Source of the DNA: Pseudomonas putida
GTDB lineage: Bacteria; Pseudomonadota; Gammaproteobacteria; Pseudomonadales; Pseudomonadaceae
Length of the DNA: 64,000 bases
Assembly (NCBI RefSeq): GCF_004357765.1
Contig: NZ_SMTE01000006.1
Coordinates: 186,001 to 250,000 of the forward strand
Direction: 5' to 3'
Shown here: piece by piece, positions 1-8,440 of the stretch
Layout of the letters: every line of letters begins with the position of its first letter
Position numbering within the stretch: position 1 is the first letter of the stretch
Translations under genes and position numbers: made by a program
Notes under the pieces: generated by a model
The model's input: only the letters and a program-made list of their open reading frames with translations
Told to the model about the DNA's origin: nothing
Database searches by the model: none

Positions 1-379
1 TGTCGTGCTTTTCCAGGTAAAGGTTGCCGCACCATCCCCAGTCCATGACGATCTGCTCGAAGGCCTGCCGGCTCAGCAGCTTGTGGGGAACGAAGCTGCG
101 CACCAGCATATTGCGCTTGAATGTGAGTCCGGACTGCAGATACACGCTGGCCCTGGTCGACCGGGCCAGGCCGTCGAAGTTGACCGGAGGCTCATACCAC
201 CGCCCATTGGACCAGGACTCTAAGTAGTCCAGGATCTCGCGCCCATCCAGCACCGGAACCGGATCACCGAATGTGAACGACATGGCTTGGCCCCCCGCGC
301 CCTTGGTCAACAGCTCGCCTTCGCTGGGTTGCTGCACCAGGTCGCCGCCGCTCGGCCGGTTCTTGCGCGCTTTACTCAT
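1..379 (-). CDS. Q: Phage portal protein (GpQ), N-terminal 126 residues
   Basis: This gene encodes the portal vertex, the ring through which DNA enters the head and to which terminase docks. Translation from an ATG at 379 gives MSKARKNRPSGGDLVQQPSE and continues open to the window edge. It includes the conserved stretch around residues 40-75 (GREILDYLESW, then RWYEPPVNFDGLARS) typical of P2 GpQ/PBSX portal proteins. Its ATG overlaps the terminase stop codon (ATGA), so it is translationally coupled to gene P. P2 GpQ is about 340 residues, so about two thirds lies left of the window. Confidence 0.93.
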   Translation of the reverse strand, partial: MSKARKNRPSGGDLVQQPSEGELLTKGAGGQAMSFTFGDPVPVLDGREILDYLESWSNGRWYEPPVNFDGLARSTRASVYLQSGLTFKRNMLVRSFVPHKLLSRQAFEQIVMDWGWCGNLYLEKHD

Positions 380-2136
380 TGATAGATCTCCATGATGCCG
401 GTGTTGGCCACGGTCTGGCCCTCCAGCGGCTCGTTGTGCAGTGCATGAAAGAGCGCCCAAGCCAGGTCGGCGTGGCCGGTGGTGTCGTTGCGCCCTGCCG
501 TGTAAGTGAACTGGCGCCCGCCAGGTGTGATGGTCTTGCGGATCGCCATCAGCGACTGGGCGAGATCGGTCCAGCCGGCGTCGAACTCCAGCCGGCCGTT
601 GGTGATGACGTCCCAAGCCTTCATGACCAGGCGCGTCTTGACCTCGGGGTTGTAGGTGAAGGTCCGCAGCCCAGGGAAGAACTGGCGCACCAGCTGGGCC
701 ACAGCGCTACCCATACCAGTCGTGTCGATGCCGATGTAGGTGACCCAATAGCGCTGCGTTACCTTGCGGATCGTCTCGGCCTGGCTGGCGAAGTCCATCC
801 CTCGGAACTGGTGCCGCTCAAGCACCCGGAATTTCCCGCCGGGAACCATAGGCGGTGCCACCACGATCAGTCCGGCCGTATCGCCCGTTTCTGCCGGGTC
901 GTAACCCACCCAGACCTGCCGATCGGCGAAAGGTCGAGCGGCGAATGGCTTGTAGTCCGCCCACTCGGTCCAGCTGTCGACCATGCACGGCTGCAGCACG
1001 GCCAGTGGGAAAATGCTCGCGCCGTCGTCGACGAACTCACACATCAGCAGGTTCTGGAATGCTGCTGCGTCGTACTCCAGTCGCAGTTCGTCCAGGTCGA
1101 ACAGGTCGCAGCCCCGCTCTTCGGCATCCAGGATCGTGACGATCTGCCGCCAGATCCGGTCCTCGCAAAGGCGGCCCATCTGCAACGCGTTGTGGCCAAC
1201 GTCCAGCTTGATGTGCTGGGCGGTAGGCTTGCCCTTGTTGAAGCGCTCCCCCGTCCAGAAGCTGTAGGCCTCATGCGCCATCGAGCTGGGGGTCGAGAAG
1301 TACGTCCTACGGTACTGCTTCTGCATCGCCATGCCCGAGGCGACCTTGTTCAACTCCTTGAACTTGAACGTCCAGAAGAACTCGTCAAAGTAAAAGTTGC
1401 CGTGGTAGCCCTGGGCGGTACGGGCATTGGTGCCGAGGAAATGCAGCTCGGCGCCGTTGGCCAGGATGATCGGGTCACCGGCCAGCTCAACTCCAATGGT
1501 GTCTCGGGCGAACGCCTGAATGTAGGCCTTGAATATGTGGGCCTGCGCTTTGCTGGCGGACAGGAATATCTGGTTGCGCCCAGTCGTGAGGGCATCGATC
1601 AGGGCCTCCCGGGCGAAGTAGAACGTTGCGCCAATCTGGCGCGACTTGAGGATCGCCCTGGTGCGCTGGTTGCCAGCTCGATACCAGTCCTTCTGGTAGT
1701 CGAAGCAACCGTCGAGGAACGCCTCCAACAGCTTCTCGACTTGCTCTTCATCGATCTCGTTGCGCTTGGGTTTGCGCTTCGGCCCTTCGTTGCGCTTCGC
1801 CAGCTCCGGGTTGAGGTCCGTTTCACTTCCACCGGTCTTGTACCGCTCGATGCGCGCCTGACGCTCCAGCTGCCGATGGAGCAGGTCGATCTCCTTGAAA
1901 TCCGTACCGGTCTTCGGGTCCTTCAGCAACAGTTGAACCAGGCGCGCCTCGGTCGCGGCCTGTATGCGCTCCAGTGGCGTGGCCCGATCCCATTCGTCCC
2001 GCGCCTTCCAGCTGTGGAGGGTTTTCTCTTTCTCGCCGATCAGCTCGGCGATCTCGCACACGCGATAGCCCTGCCAATATAGGTGCTTGGCGTGGCGACG
2101 GTGATCAGTAGGCAGTTCACAGATGGTGGCGTTCAT
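376..2136 (-). CDS. P: Terminase large (ATPase) subunit, GpP
   Basis: This is the motor subunit that packages DNA into the prohead. The 586 residues match P2 GpP in length. An N-terminal helix-turn-helix-like part (about 20-50) precedes the ATPase, with a Walker A-like SRQIGAT at 165-171 and Walker B FYFDEFFW at 248-255. A C-terminal nuclease fold begins near VGYDPAETGD (about residue 410). It is transcribed away from gene O together with the portal gene. The ATG at 2136 has no Shine-Dalgarno sequence and lies 57 bp from the centre of the proposed Ogr site, so its mRNA may be almost leaderless. Confidence 0.96.
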   Translation of the reverse strand: MNATICELPTDHRRHAKHLYWQGYRVCEIAELIGEKEKTLHSWKARDEWDRATPLERIQAATEARLVQLLLKDPKTGTDFKEIDLLHRQLERQARIERYKTGGSETDLNPELAKRNEGPKRKPKRNEIDEEQVEKLLEAFLDGCFDYQKDWYRAGNQRTRAILKSRQIGATFYFAREALIDALTTGRNQIFLSASKAQAHIFKAYIQAFARDTIGVELAGDPIILANGAELHFLGTNARTAQGYHGNFYFDEFFWTFKFKELNKVASGMAMQKQYRRTYFSTPSSMAHEAYSFWTGERFNKGKPTAQHIKLDVGHNALQMGRLCEDRIWRQIVTILDAEERGCDLFDLDELRLEYDAAAFQNLLMCEFVDDGASIFPLAVLQPCMVDSWTEWADYKPFAARPFADRQVWVGYDPAETGDTAGLIVVAPPMVPGGKFRVLERHQFRGMDFASQAETIRKVTQRYWVTYIGIDTTGMGSAVAQLVRQFFPGLRTFTYNPEVKTRLVMKAWDVITNGRLEFDAGWTDLAQSLMAIRKTITPGGRQFTYTAGRNDTTGHADLAWALFHALHNEPLEGQTVANTGIMEIYQ

Positions 2137-2183
2137 GGCGCCGATGCTGCCGCCCGCGCGCGTGATCCCCTACCTCCCGGCGC

Positions 2184-2202
2184 TGTAACCCCTGGACCTA
2201 CA
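2184..2202. promoter_or_regulatory. Putative Ogr/Delta site for divergent late promoters of P and O
   Basis: The 19-bp dyad TGTAACCCCTGGACCTACA has the form TGTA-N11-TACA and sits between the divergent P and O genes. The same form recurs at 8375 and 13258. On both strands a core with A at position 4, C at 6 and T at 8 starts exactly 51 bp from the first base of the dyad (CCGACCATGC at 2235 for O; GGCAGCATCG read down from 2151 for P). P2 late promoters carry a TGT/ACA dyad (TGT-N12-ACA) about 55 bp upstream of the start; here the spacer is N13. Confidence 0.7.
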
Positions 2203-2287
2203 AGTGCAGCGCGTTGCCGGGGCCACACGCGATGCCGACCATGCCCTCATCGCCAGGCACACCGCCACCGCAACGAGGAATACCACA

Positions 2288-3127
2288 ATGGCCGGCAATA
2301 CCGACAACTCCGCCAAAAAGTACCGTTCCAAATGGACCCGAGTCGCTGTCGAGGGTGCGACCACCGACGGTCGCAACATCGAGCGCAGCTGGATCGAAGA
2401 CATGGCCAGCACCTACAGCCCCAACACCTACGGTGCGCGGATCAACTGCGAGCACATCAAGGGCTACTGGCCTGGGGGTGAGTTCGGCGCCTACGGCGAT
2501 GTCCTGGCGTGCAAGGCTGAAGAGGTCGAGATCGCCGGCATCAAGAAACTGGCACTGTTCGCGCAACTGCAGCCAAACGATGCGCTGCTAGCCCTGAACA
2601 AAGCTGGCCAGAAGATCTACACCAGCATCGAAGTGCAGCCGAAGTTCGCCGACAGCGGCAAGGCATACCTGGTGGGTCTGGCCGTGACCGACACCCCTGC
2701 CAGCCTGGGCACCGAGGCGCTGTCGTTCCGCGCCGGCCACAAAAAGGATAAGGACAACGTCTTCAGCGTGGCCGAAGAGACGGCATTCGAATTTGAAGAG
2801 TTCACTGACAGTCCCGGCATGTTCGCCGAGCTACGAGCCAAAGTCAGTGGCCTCATCAACAAGGGCAAGGAAAAGGATGGCAAGGACGCCGCCAGCTTCA
2901 ACGCGCTGGGTGAGCTGATCGACCAGCTGGCCACCCACGGCGCCGAACAGGCCGAGGCCCTGGAAAAGGGGCAGAAGGCTTTCACCGAGCTGGAGAACAA
3001 GTTCGCCAAGCTCAGCACCGACTTTGATGCCCTGGTCAAACGCCTGGGCGATACCAAAGACCACACCCAGAAGGATCGCCCGCCGGTTTCCGGCGGTGGC
3101 GGCAACGCAGCTGTCACCGACTGCTGA
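2288..3127 (+). CDS. O: Capsid scaffolding protein / maturation protease, GpO
   Basis: GpO scaffolds prohead assembly and cleaves itself and the capsid, portal and scaffold proteins. The start at 2288 (MAGNTDNSAKKYRSKW) follows an AACGAGG ribosome site and gives 279 residues, close to P2 GpO. The N-terminal protease half carries Asp27 (TTDGR), His56 (NCEHIKG) and Ser113 (YTSIEVQP), with the spacing of the P2 Asp-His-Ser triad (19/48/107). The C-terminal half is a charged, probably helical scaffold (about 200-260), ending in a glycine-rich tail. It is first in the O-N-M-L run. Confidence 0.95.
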   Translation: MAGNTDNSAKKYRSKWTRVAVEGATTDGRNIERSWIEDMASTYSPNTYGARINCEHIKGYWPGGEFGAYGDVLACKAEEVEIAGIKKLALFAQLQPNDALLALNKAGQKIYTSIEVQPKFADSGKAYLVGLAVTDTPASLGTEALSFRAGHKKDKDNVFSVAEETAFEFEEFTDSPGMFAELRAKVSGLINKGKEKDGKDAASFNALGELIDQLATHGAEQAEALEKGQKAFTELENKFAKLSTDFDALVKRLGDTKDHTQKDRPPVSGGGGNAAVTDC

Positions 3128-3172
3128 TCCAACAGGACCTGAACCAGCCAAGGATTACCGGAGAACCACCCC

Positions 3173-4189
3173 ATGCGTAATGAAACTCGCGCCCAGTACG
3201 GCGCTTACCTGGACCAGATCGCCAAGCTCAACGGCGTCAGCGATGCCACCAAGACCTTTACCGTAGCGCCCTCGGTTCAACAGAAACTCGAATCCCGCAT
3301 GCAGGAGTCCAGCGACTTCCTGTCGAAGATCGGCATGATCGGCGTCGACGAACTGAAGGGCGAGAAAATCGGTGTAGGCGTCAGCAGCACTATTGCCAGC
3401 CGAACGGACACCACCGGCAGCGGCGTCCGTATTCCTCGCGACGTGTCCGGTCTGGACAGCCAAGGCTATGAAGCCCATCAGACCGACTTCGACACCGCGA
3501 TCCGCTACTCCCAGCTGGATGCCTGGGCGCGCCACCCAGAATTCCAGACCATGCTGCGCGATGCCATCCTGCGCCGCCAGGCACTGGACCGCATCATGAT
3601 CGGCTTCAATGGCACCTCTGCTGCGGCCAACACCAACCGCGACACCAACCCACTGCTGCAAGATGTGAACATCGGCTGGCTGCAGCAGTATCGCGATAAT
3701 GCCCCTGCCCGTGTGCTCAAGGACGGTAAAGTCGCCGGCAAGATCGTGATCGGCAGCGGCTCCAGTGCCGACTACAACAACCTGGACGCGCTGATCTTCG
3801 ACGCTGTAGCGAACCTGATCGACCCTTGGCACCGCAAGGACACTGGTATCGTCGTGATCCTGGGCAGCAACCTGGTGCACGACAAGTACTTCCCGCTCGT
3901 GAACAAAGAGCAAGCCGCGTCGGAGAAGCTGGCCACCGACATGATCCTGTCGCAGAAGCGGATGGGCGGTAAGCAGCCGGTCGAAGTGCCGTATGTTCCC
4001 GACGGTGCGGCCTTGGTCACCAGCTTGGAAAACCTGGCCATCTACTGGCAGATCAACGGTCGCCGCCGTTACACCCAGGAGAACCCGAGCAAAAACCGCA
4101 TCGAGAACTTCGAATCCAGCAACGATGCCTACGTCGTAGAAGACTACGGCCTCGGCTGCTTGATCGAAAACATCGAGCTGGAGGCCTAA
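3173..4189 (+). CDS. N: Major capsid protein, P2 family (GpN)
   Basis: This is the main shell protein of the head. At 338 residues it is slightly shorter than P2 GpN (357). The family features are an N-terminal MRNETRAQYGAYLDQIAKLN segment, which is removed on maturation in P2, and the HK97-type body beginning near FTVAPSVQQKLESRMQESSDFL. A ribosome site (ACCGGAGAACC) precedes the ATG. It lies between the scaffold and the small terminase subunit, as in P2. Confidence 0.96.
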   Translation: MRNETRAQYGAYLDQIAKLNGVSDATKTFTVAPSVQQKLESRMQESSDFLSKIGMIGVDELKGEKIGVGVSSTIASRTDTTGSGVRIPRDVSGLDSQGYEAHQTDFDTAIRYSQLDAWARHPEFQTMLRDAILRRQALDRIMIGFNGTSAAANTNRDTNPLLQDVNIGWLQQYRDNAPARVLKDGKVAGKIVIGSGSSADYNNLDALIFDAVANLIDPWHRKDTGIVVILGSNLVHDKYFPLVNKEQAASEKLATDMILSQKRMGGKQPVEVPYVPDGAALVTSLENLAIYWQINGRRRYTQENPSKNRIENFESSNDAYVVEDYGLGCLIENIELEA

Positions 4190-4192
4190 CCC

Positions 4193-4894
4193 ATGGCCCT
4201 CAGTCCTGCAAAACGTCATTTCATCAAGGCGACCGCCGCGCTTGACGCAGCGTCCGCTGCCCCGTCCGCGCTCATGGCTGGGTTGAGCAGCTATGAAATG
4301 CAACTCGCTCAGTTGCACCAGGACCAGCTTCGTCTGTCGAGCATGCAATCAATGGAAGCACGTGCCCAGCTCAAAGCTGGCTTGCTTCCGGCATATGAGG
4401 ACTACGTTGCCGGCGTGTTGAGCGCTGGTCGCGGCGCCCAGGACGATGTGCTCGTCACAGTGATGGTGTGGCGCTTCGACGCTGGCGACTGGGCAGGCGG
4501 CCTTGATATCGCCGAGTACGTGCTGCAGCACGGGCTCAAGATGCCGGATCGCTTCAACCGCAAGCCGGGGTGCACCGTCGCCGAGGAGCTGGCCGAAGCA
4601 TCATTCAAGGCACTCAAGGCAGGCGGCAGCATCCCGCTGGACATCCTGAAGAGGACGGACGAGCTTACGGCCGACGAGGACATGCCGGACCAGGTCCGCG
4701 CCAAGCTGAAGCTGGCCATGGGTCGTACCACCGTGCTGGGCCTTGACGAAGAAAACCCCGGCCAGCCCGGCAACGTGCAGGCCGGCGTTGACCTTATGAA
4801 GCGCGCCATCGAGCTGCACGATAGCTGTGGTGGCAAGAAAGACCTGGAGCGCGCTGAGCGCCTCCTCAAGAAAATTGCCGATCCGGTCGGTTAA
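4193..4894 (+). CDS. M: Terminase small / endonuclease subunit (GpM)
   Basis: GpM recognises and cuts cos DNA together with GpP. The 233 residues begin MALSPAKRHFIKATAALDA, the conserved GpM start, and continue with the family's LHQDQLRLSSMQSMEARAQLK stretch. It starts 3 bp after the capsid stop, so the two are probably co-translated. P2 GpM is 247 residues, so the length fits. No nuclease motif can be pointed to with certainty; the assignment rests on position and overall similarity. Confidence 0.92.
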   Translation: MALSPAKRHFIKATAALDAASAAPSALMAGLSSYEMQLAQLHQDQLRLSSMQSMEARAQLKAGLLPAYEDYVAGVLSAGRGAQDDVLVTVMVWRFDAGDWAGGLDIAEYVLQHGLKMPDRFNRKPGCTVAEELAEASFKALKAGGSIPLDILKRTDELTADEDMPDQVRAKLKLAMGRTTVLGLDEENPGQPGNVQAGVDLMKRAIELHDSCGGKKDLERAERLLKKIADPVG

Positions 4895-4992
4895 CAGAGC
4901 GTCCCGCGCAACCCCGGCGGCTCGGGGTGGATCAGCGGCCTACGGCCCAGCTGTGAAGCCCCGACCACCGCCGACCTATTCAGAGAACGACC

Positions 4993-5469
4993 ATGAGTGG
5001 ATTCATTGCCGGCGGTCTGGTGTCGAGCGATTCGGTACCGGGCATCCACATCAACAGCAACCCCTTCTGGCCGTCCATTGACCTGGACAAGCTGCGGGAA
5101 ACCCTGCGCATCGACTCCAGCGTTACCCCTGCCCGCCTCGAAACCGCCGTTGTCGCTGCAATCATCGGAGTCAACCGGGACCTGAGCAAGTGGCGAGCGG
5201 CCCGGCAGACCGAAGGCTTCACAACCCTGGGTAGCGTTCCAGATGACGACCACCTCACCAACGTCGAGCGCGTGCACCTGTACGTGCGTGCCGTCGAGTG
5301 CGCGGCCGGTGCGGAGGTCTGCGAGCGTTACCGTAACTACGACAGCACGGCCAGCGGAGACAAGAAAGCAGACGCCGACGCTCCGACGATCGACGACTAC
5401 CGTCGCGACCAGCGCTGGGCTGTGCGTGATCTGCTCGGCCGCTCCCGCACCACGGTTGAGCTGCTGTGA
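4993..5469 (+). CDS. L: Head completion/stabilisation protein (GpL)
   Basis: GpL closes and stabilises filled heads after packaging. The 158-residue product (P2 GpL 169) begins MSGFIAGGLVSSDSVPGIHI and contains the family's SNPFWPSIDLDKLRETLRI and RVHLYVRAVECAAGAEVCERYR stretches. The TGATG junction at its end couples it to the tail gene X. The 98-bp gap before it holds a small CCCCG/CGGGG hairpin near 4912-4927 and an AGAGAACGACC ribosome site. Confidence 0.92.
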   Translation: MSGFIAGGLVSSDSVPGIHINSNPFWPSIDLDKLRETLRIDSSVTPARLETAVVAAIIGVNRDLSKWRAARQTEGFTTLGSVPDDDHLTNVERVHLYVRAVECAAGAEVCERYRNYDSTASGDKKADADAPTIDDYRRDQRWAVRDLLGRSRTTVELL

Positions 5470-5681
5470 TGGCCGAGCAGAAACGCACCCAACAAAACGA
5501 CACCGTCGACGCCCTGTGCTGGCGTCACTACGGCCGCACGGCCGGCGTCGTCGAGGCCGTGCTCAATGCCAACCCCGGTCTGGCCGATCAAGGTCCAGTG
5601 CTGCCCGCCGGCCTGCTGGTCACATTGCCGGATCAACAGACCGCAGCCCCCGAACGCCAAACGGTGAGCCTATGGGACTGA
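5469..5681 (+). CDS. X: Tail protein X (LysM-like)
   Basis: This is a small tail protein of the GpX family, essential for tail assembly in P2. I chose the ATG at 5469, which overlaps the L stop codon (TGATG); a GTG at 5466 is the alternative. The 70-residue product contains TVDALCWRHYGRTAGVVEAVLNANPGL, a LysM-like fold typical of GpX, ending in a PAGLLVTLPD strand. An out-of-frame 18-codon ORF (5672-5728) bridges X and the holin and may only serve translational coupling. Confidence 0.9.
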   Translation: MAEQKRTQQNDTVDALCWRHYGRTAGVVEAVLNANPGLADQGPVLPAGLLVTLPDQQTAAPERQTVSLWD

Positions 5682-5720
5682 CCTACCGCGCCACCACCAA
5701 ACCATGGAAGGACCCAACCC

Positions 5721-6035
5721 ATGCCTGACCGCCCCGACACCTGGGCCTGGTTCGCTACCTGGCTCGAACACAACTGGCCGGCCCTGTATGCCGGCTGCCT
5801 GGCGGTCATCATCGCCGCCCTTCGTGTCATCTACGGCGGTGGGTCCTGGCGCCGGATGGCGATCGAGGCGCCGCTGTGTGGCGCTCTAGCGCTGTCGGCC
5901 AGCCACGGGCTATCGCTGGTGGGTATTCCCCTGACCGCGGCCCCGTTCTTCGGCGGCGTCATCGGCCTGCTTGGCGTCGAGTTCACCCGTGCAACCGCGA
6001 AGAAGTTCTTCACACGCAAAGAGGAAACCGCATGA
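5721..6035 (+). CDS. Phage holin (class I, three membrane segments)
   Basis: The holin forms lethal holes in the inner membrane at the timed end of the lytic cycle and frees the endolysin. The 104 residues contain three hydrophobic stretches (about 21-38 YAGCLAVIIAALRVIY, 49-68, 72-90) and a basic C terminus (ATAKKFFTRKEETA). It takes the place of P2 gene Y, between X and the endolysin, and overlaps the endolysin start by ATGA. A lambda-type holin family is likely, but exact family membership was not tested. Confidence 0.85.
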   Translation: MPDRPDTWAWFATWLEHNWPALYAGCLAVIIAALRVIYGGGSWRRMAIEAPLCGALALSASHGLSLVGIPLTAAPFFGGVIGLLGVEFTRATAKKFFTRKEETA

Positions 6036-6865
6036 CCACGCTTCGACACGGCGACCGCTCCCAGGCGGTGCGCGAGCTGCAGCGCAAACTCAATGAAAAC
6101 GGCGCCAAGCTGAACACCGATGGCGCCTATGGCGATGCCACCGAGGCGGCGGTACGGACGTATCAGGCGAAGGTCGGACTAGTTTCCGATGGGATAGCGG
6201 GCACCAAGACTCTCGCCAGCCTTCAAGGGCAGGACACCGGCAAGCTGCTCAAGCACTCCGATCTGGTGCAGGCCTCTCAGCGCCTCGGCGTCCCCGTGGC
6301 GACTGTGTATGCCCTGAACGAGGTCGAATCGAAGGGCCGGGGGTTCTTGGACAACGGTAAGCCGGTAATCCTGTACGAGCGCCATGTCATGTACACCCGG
6401 CTGCAGTTGGTGCGGCCGTCAACCGATGACCAGGAACAGCTTCACCAGCGTGCCGAACAACTGGCCAAGCAGGTCCCTAGCCTGGTCAACCCCAAGGCTG
6501 GCGGTTACATAGGCGGCACGGCCGAGCACCAGCGCCTGACGCAAGCTCGCCAGCTCGACGAGCAATCCGCCCTGGAATCCTGCAGTTGGGGTGCCTTCCA
6601 GGTGATGGGCTACCACTGGCAGCGCCTGGGCTACGCCAACATTCAAGAGTTCGTGGACGCTATGAATCACAGCGAGGCGGACCACCTGGAGGCCTTCGTC
6701 CGGTACATCGAAGCAGACGCCAACCTGCTCAAGGCCTTGAAGGCGCAGAAGTGGGCGACGGTAGCGAAGCTGTACAACGGCCCCGACTACCAGCGCAACC
6801 TGTACGACGTGAAGCTGGAGCGCGCTTTCGAGCGGCACCAGGACCGCGGGCTGGTGGCTGCGTGA
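6032..6865 (+). CDS. Endolysin: PG-binding domain plus N-acetylmuramidase (DUF3380)
   Basis: This enzyme degrades peptidoglycan at lysis. The 277 residues start with a PG_binding_1 repeat (about 5-65, LRHGDRSQAVRELQRKL and DGAYGDATEAAVRTYQ). An N-acetylmuramidase domain (about 75-270) follows, containing YALNEVESKGRGF and GKPVILYERHVM; a catalytic glutamate lies in NEVES (Glu97 or Glu99). There is no signal sequence, so release through the holin is expected. It replaces the P2 lambda-R-like transglycosylase K with a Pseudomonas-type modular lysin. Confidence 0.92.
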   Translation: MTTLRHGDRSQAVRELQRKLNENGAKLNTDGAYGDATEAAVRTYQAKVGLVSDGIAGTKTLASLQGQDTGKLLKHSDLVQASQRLGVPVATVYALNEVESKGRGFLDNGKPVILYERHVMYTRLQLVRPSTDDQEQLHQRAEQLAKQVPSLVNPKAGGYIGGTAEHQRLTQARQLDEQSALESCSWGAFQVMGYHWQRLGYANIQEFVDAMNHSEADHLEAFVRYIEADANLLKALKAQKWATVAKLYNGPDYQRNLYDVKLERAFERHQDRGLVAA

Positions 6866-7323
6866 TGGACCTGCGCACCGGGATAGTGCTGGCCGTATTG
6901 GTCGCCGCCCCTGGGCTGTGGGGGTGGTGGCAGAAATCGATGCTGGAAAGCGAAAAGCAAACATCTGCAGACCTGTCGAATCAGCTGGATACCGCCCAGG
7001 GCGAAGCCAGAGCCAACCTGGCAACCGCGAACGAACTGAAATCCACCCTGGAGCGCGAGCGCGATGGCCAGACAAAGCTGCTGCAACTCCAGGGCGAACT
7101 GCGAGCAGGCCTGGCCAAGCGTGAGCGCCAGATCGAGGACCTCAAGAATGAGAACCAGGAACTACGGAACTGGGCTGACCAGCCTTTGCCTGACGCTGCT
7201 CGCCGGCTGCGGCAGCGCCCCACCATCACCGGCGCCGACGCTTACCGTGAGTGGCTGTCCGGTAGTGGTGCCCTGCGTGCTGGAAGCGACGGCCCCGATG
7301 AAAAACGGACAACTGCTCAGTGA
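6865..7323 (+). CDS. Rz: Spanin inner-membrane subunit (Rz-like)
   Basis: Rz joins inner and outer membranes with Rz1 in the last step of lysis. The 152-residue product has one N-terminal membrane anchor (IVLAVLVAAPGLWGWW) and a long coiled-coil region from about 25 to 105 (repeated E, K, Q and L residues). The ATG overlaps the endolysin stop (TGATG). Rz1 is encoded inside and beyond this gene in the +1 frame, the classic nested arrangement, and occupies the P2 lysB/lysC position. Confidence 0.85.
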   Translation: MDLRTGIVLAVLVAAPGLWGWWQKSMLESEKQTSADLSNQLDTAQGEARANLATANELKSTLERERDGQTKLLQLQGELRAGLAKRERQIEDLKNENQELRNWADQPLPDAARRLRQRPTITGADAYREWLSGSGALRAGSDGPDEKRTTAQ

Positions 7324-7414
7324 CCAGGAACGCACCGAGCTGGCCTGGGCCGAGTGCGCCGCCCAGGTCGATCGCGTCTATCAGCACCAGGTGACCCATG
7401 AACAAGCCCGATAG
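7148..7414 (+). CDS. Rz1: Spanin outer-membrane lipoprotein (Rz1-like), nested in Rz
   Basis: Translation from ATG 7148 in the +1 frame relative to Rz gives 88 residues with a lipoprotein signal and lipobox LLAGC (Cys21), then a proline-rich stretch (GSAPPSPAP). This is the Rz1 signature. The gene starts within Rz, runs 91 bp past its end and overlaps gene R by 17 bp. The mature protein is longer than lambda Rz1 (about 68 residues) and carries extra cysteines, as in P2 LysC-like proteins. Confidence 0.82.
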   Translation: MRTRNYGTGLTSLCLTLLAGCGSAPPSPAPTLTVSGCPVVVPCVLEATAPMKNGQLLSDQERTELAWAECAAQVDRVYQHQVTHEQAR

Positions 7415-7931
7415 TCTACGAACCCTGCTGCTCGAGTCCGTGCCAGGTCTCAAGAAAAACCCCGAGCGCCTGCTCATGTTCATCGACCAGGGGAAAGTAC
7501 GCTGCACCGCGGCCGCGAGCCTGTCGTTTGAATATGGGTACAGTCTGCAGATCATCCTCACGGACTTCGCCGGCCACCCCGACAGCGTGATGCTCCCGAT
7601 CCTAGGCTGGCTCCGGACCAACCAGTCCGAACTGCTGGTCAACCTGGACAAGTCCGCCGAGGGGCTCAAGTTCGAGGCCGATCTGCTGGACCGGTCCAAG
7701 GTCGATATGGCTATCACTCTGCCCCTTACCGAGCGGGTCATCGTCAAGCGGGAAGAAGACGGCAGCTTCAATGTTACTCATGCCGAGGAACCCCAGTACG
7801 AGGGTTATGCGGAGCAAGGACCGGTCACCGTGTATGCCGACGGCGAACCGCTTGTGTCCTGGCAACCCCCAGCCGCCCCAGACAGCATGGCCCTGAACAT
7901 GCCTCACCCGAAGCGCCCAACCCGTGGCTGA
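7398..7931 (+). CDS. R: Tail completion protein R
   Basis: GpR completes the tail so that it can join the head. The 177 residues begin MNKPDSLRTLLLESVPGLKKNPERL, the conserved GpR start, with LQIILTDFAGHPDSVMLPILGWLRTNQSELL in the middle. P2 GpR is 155 residues; the extra length is a C-terminal tail. It overlaps Rz1 upstream and S downstream (8 bp), consistent with one polycistronic mRNA. Confidence 0.92.
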   Translation: MNKPDSLRTLLLESVPGLKKNPERLLMFIDQGKVRCTAAASLSFEYGYSLQIILTDFAGHPDSVMLPILGWLRTNQSELLVNLDKSAEGLKFEADLLDRSKVDMAITLPLTERVIVKREEDGSFNVTHAEEPQYEGYAEQGPVTVYADGEPLVSWQPPAAPDSMALNMPHPKRPTRG

Positions 7932-8379
7932 TCTCGAAGCCCTCGAAGATTGGGCCGGCCCACTGCTGCGCCAGATTGAACCGGCGGGTCGGGCCAAGCT
8001 GGCACGCGCCATGGCGCAGCAACTGCGCCGGGGCCAGCAAAAGCGCATACAGGCCCAGCACAACCCGGACGGCACCCCATTCACGCCCCGTCGGCCGCAC
8101 AAGTTGCGCGAGAAGCAAGGCCGCGTGAAGCGCAAGGCCCAGATGTTCAAGAAGTTGCGCACCTCCACCTACATGAAGGCCAAAGGCGACCCCAAGGCTG
8201 TGACCGTAGGATTTACCGGCCGTGTTGCCCGTATCGCCAGGGTCCACCAGTACGGCCTGCGTGACCGTATCGCAGACCGCGGCCCGATGGCCCACTACGA
8301 GAAGCGAGAACTGCTGGGCATCTCGCCTGACGACCAGGACATGCTCAAGGACCTGGTGCTCGCCCACTTAGGCCTGTAG
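7924..8379 (+). CDS. S: Tail completion / virion morphogenesis protein S
   Basis: GpS works with GpR in tail completion. The 151-residue product starts with GTG at 7924, overlapping the R stop codon. It shows the GpS features: the N-terminal LEDWAGPLLRQIEPAGRAKLARAM helix, a basic central part (KRIQAQHNPDGTPFTPRR, then a KLREKQGRVKRK stretch) and RVARIHQYG-like sequence near 98-110 (RVARIARVHQYGLRDR). Its stop codon lies inside the next putative late-promoter site at 8375. Confidence 0.92.
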   Translation: MADLEALEDWAGPLLRQIEPAGRAKLARAMAQQLRRGQQKRIQAQHNPDGTPFTPRRPHKLREKQGRVKRKAQMFKKLRTSTYMKAKGDPKAVTVGFTGRVARIARVHQYGLRDRIADRGPMAHYEKRELLGISPDDQDMLKDLVLAHLGL

Positions 8380-8393
8380 CGGCCGTCTCTACA
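8375..8393 (+). promoter_or_regulatory. Putative Ogr/Delta-activated late promoter site upstream of V
   Basis: TGTAGCGGCCGTCTCTACA is the second TGTA-N11-TACA dyad. It overlaps the stop of S and lies 57 bp (centre to ATG) upstream of V, the same distance as between the 2184 dyad and gene P. The core GCGACCATCG begins 51 bp from the first base. If activation works as in P2 (site near -55), transcription would begin about 2 nt before the V start codon. Confidence 0.7.
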
Positions 8394-8440
8394 GTCGCCA
8401 CGGGCTGCGCTCGCGCACGCGTGGCGCGACCATCGCCGGC

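Noticed and set aside
379-2082. 567-codon plus-strand ORF opposite terminase P
   Set aside because: It is the antisense shadow of a clear GpP gene in GC-rich DNA; the protein has no phage or host features and starts without a ribosome site.
5672-5728. 18-codon ORF between X and the holin
   Set aside because: Too short and without family support; probably only a by-product of overlapping starts and stops, though coupling is possible.
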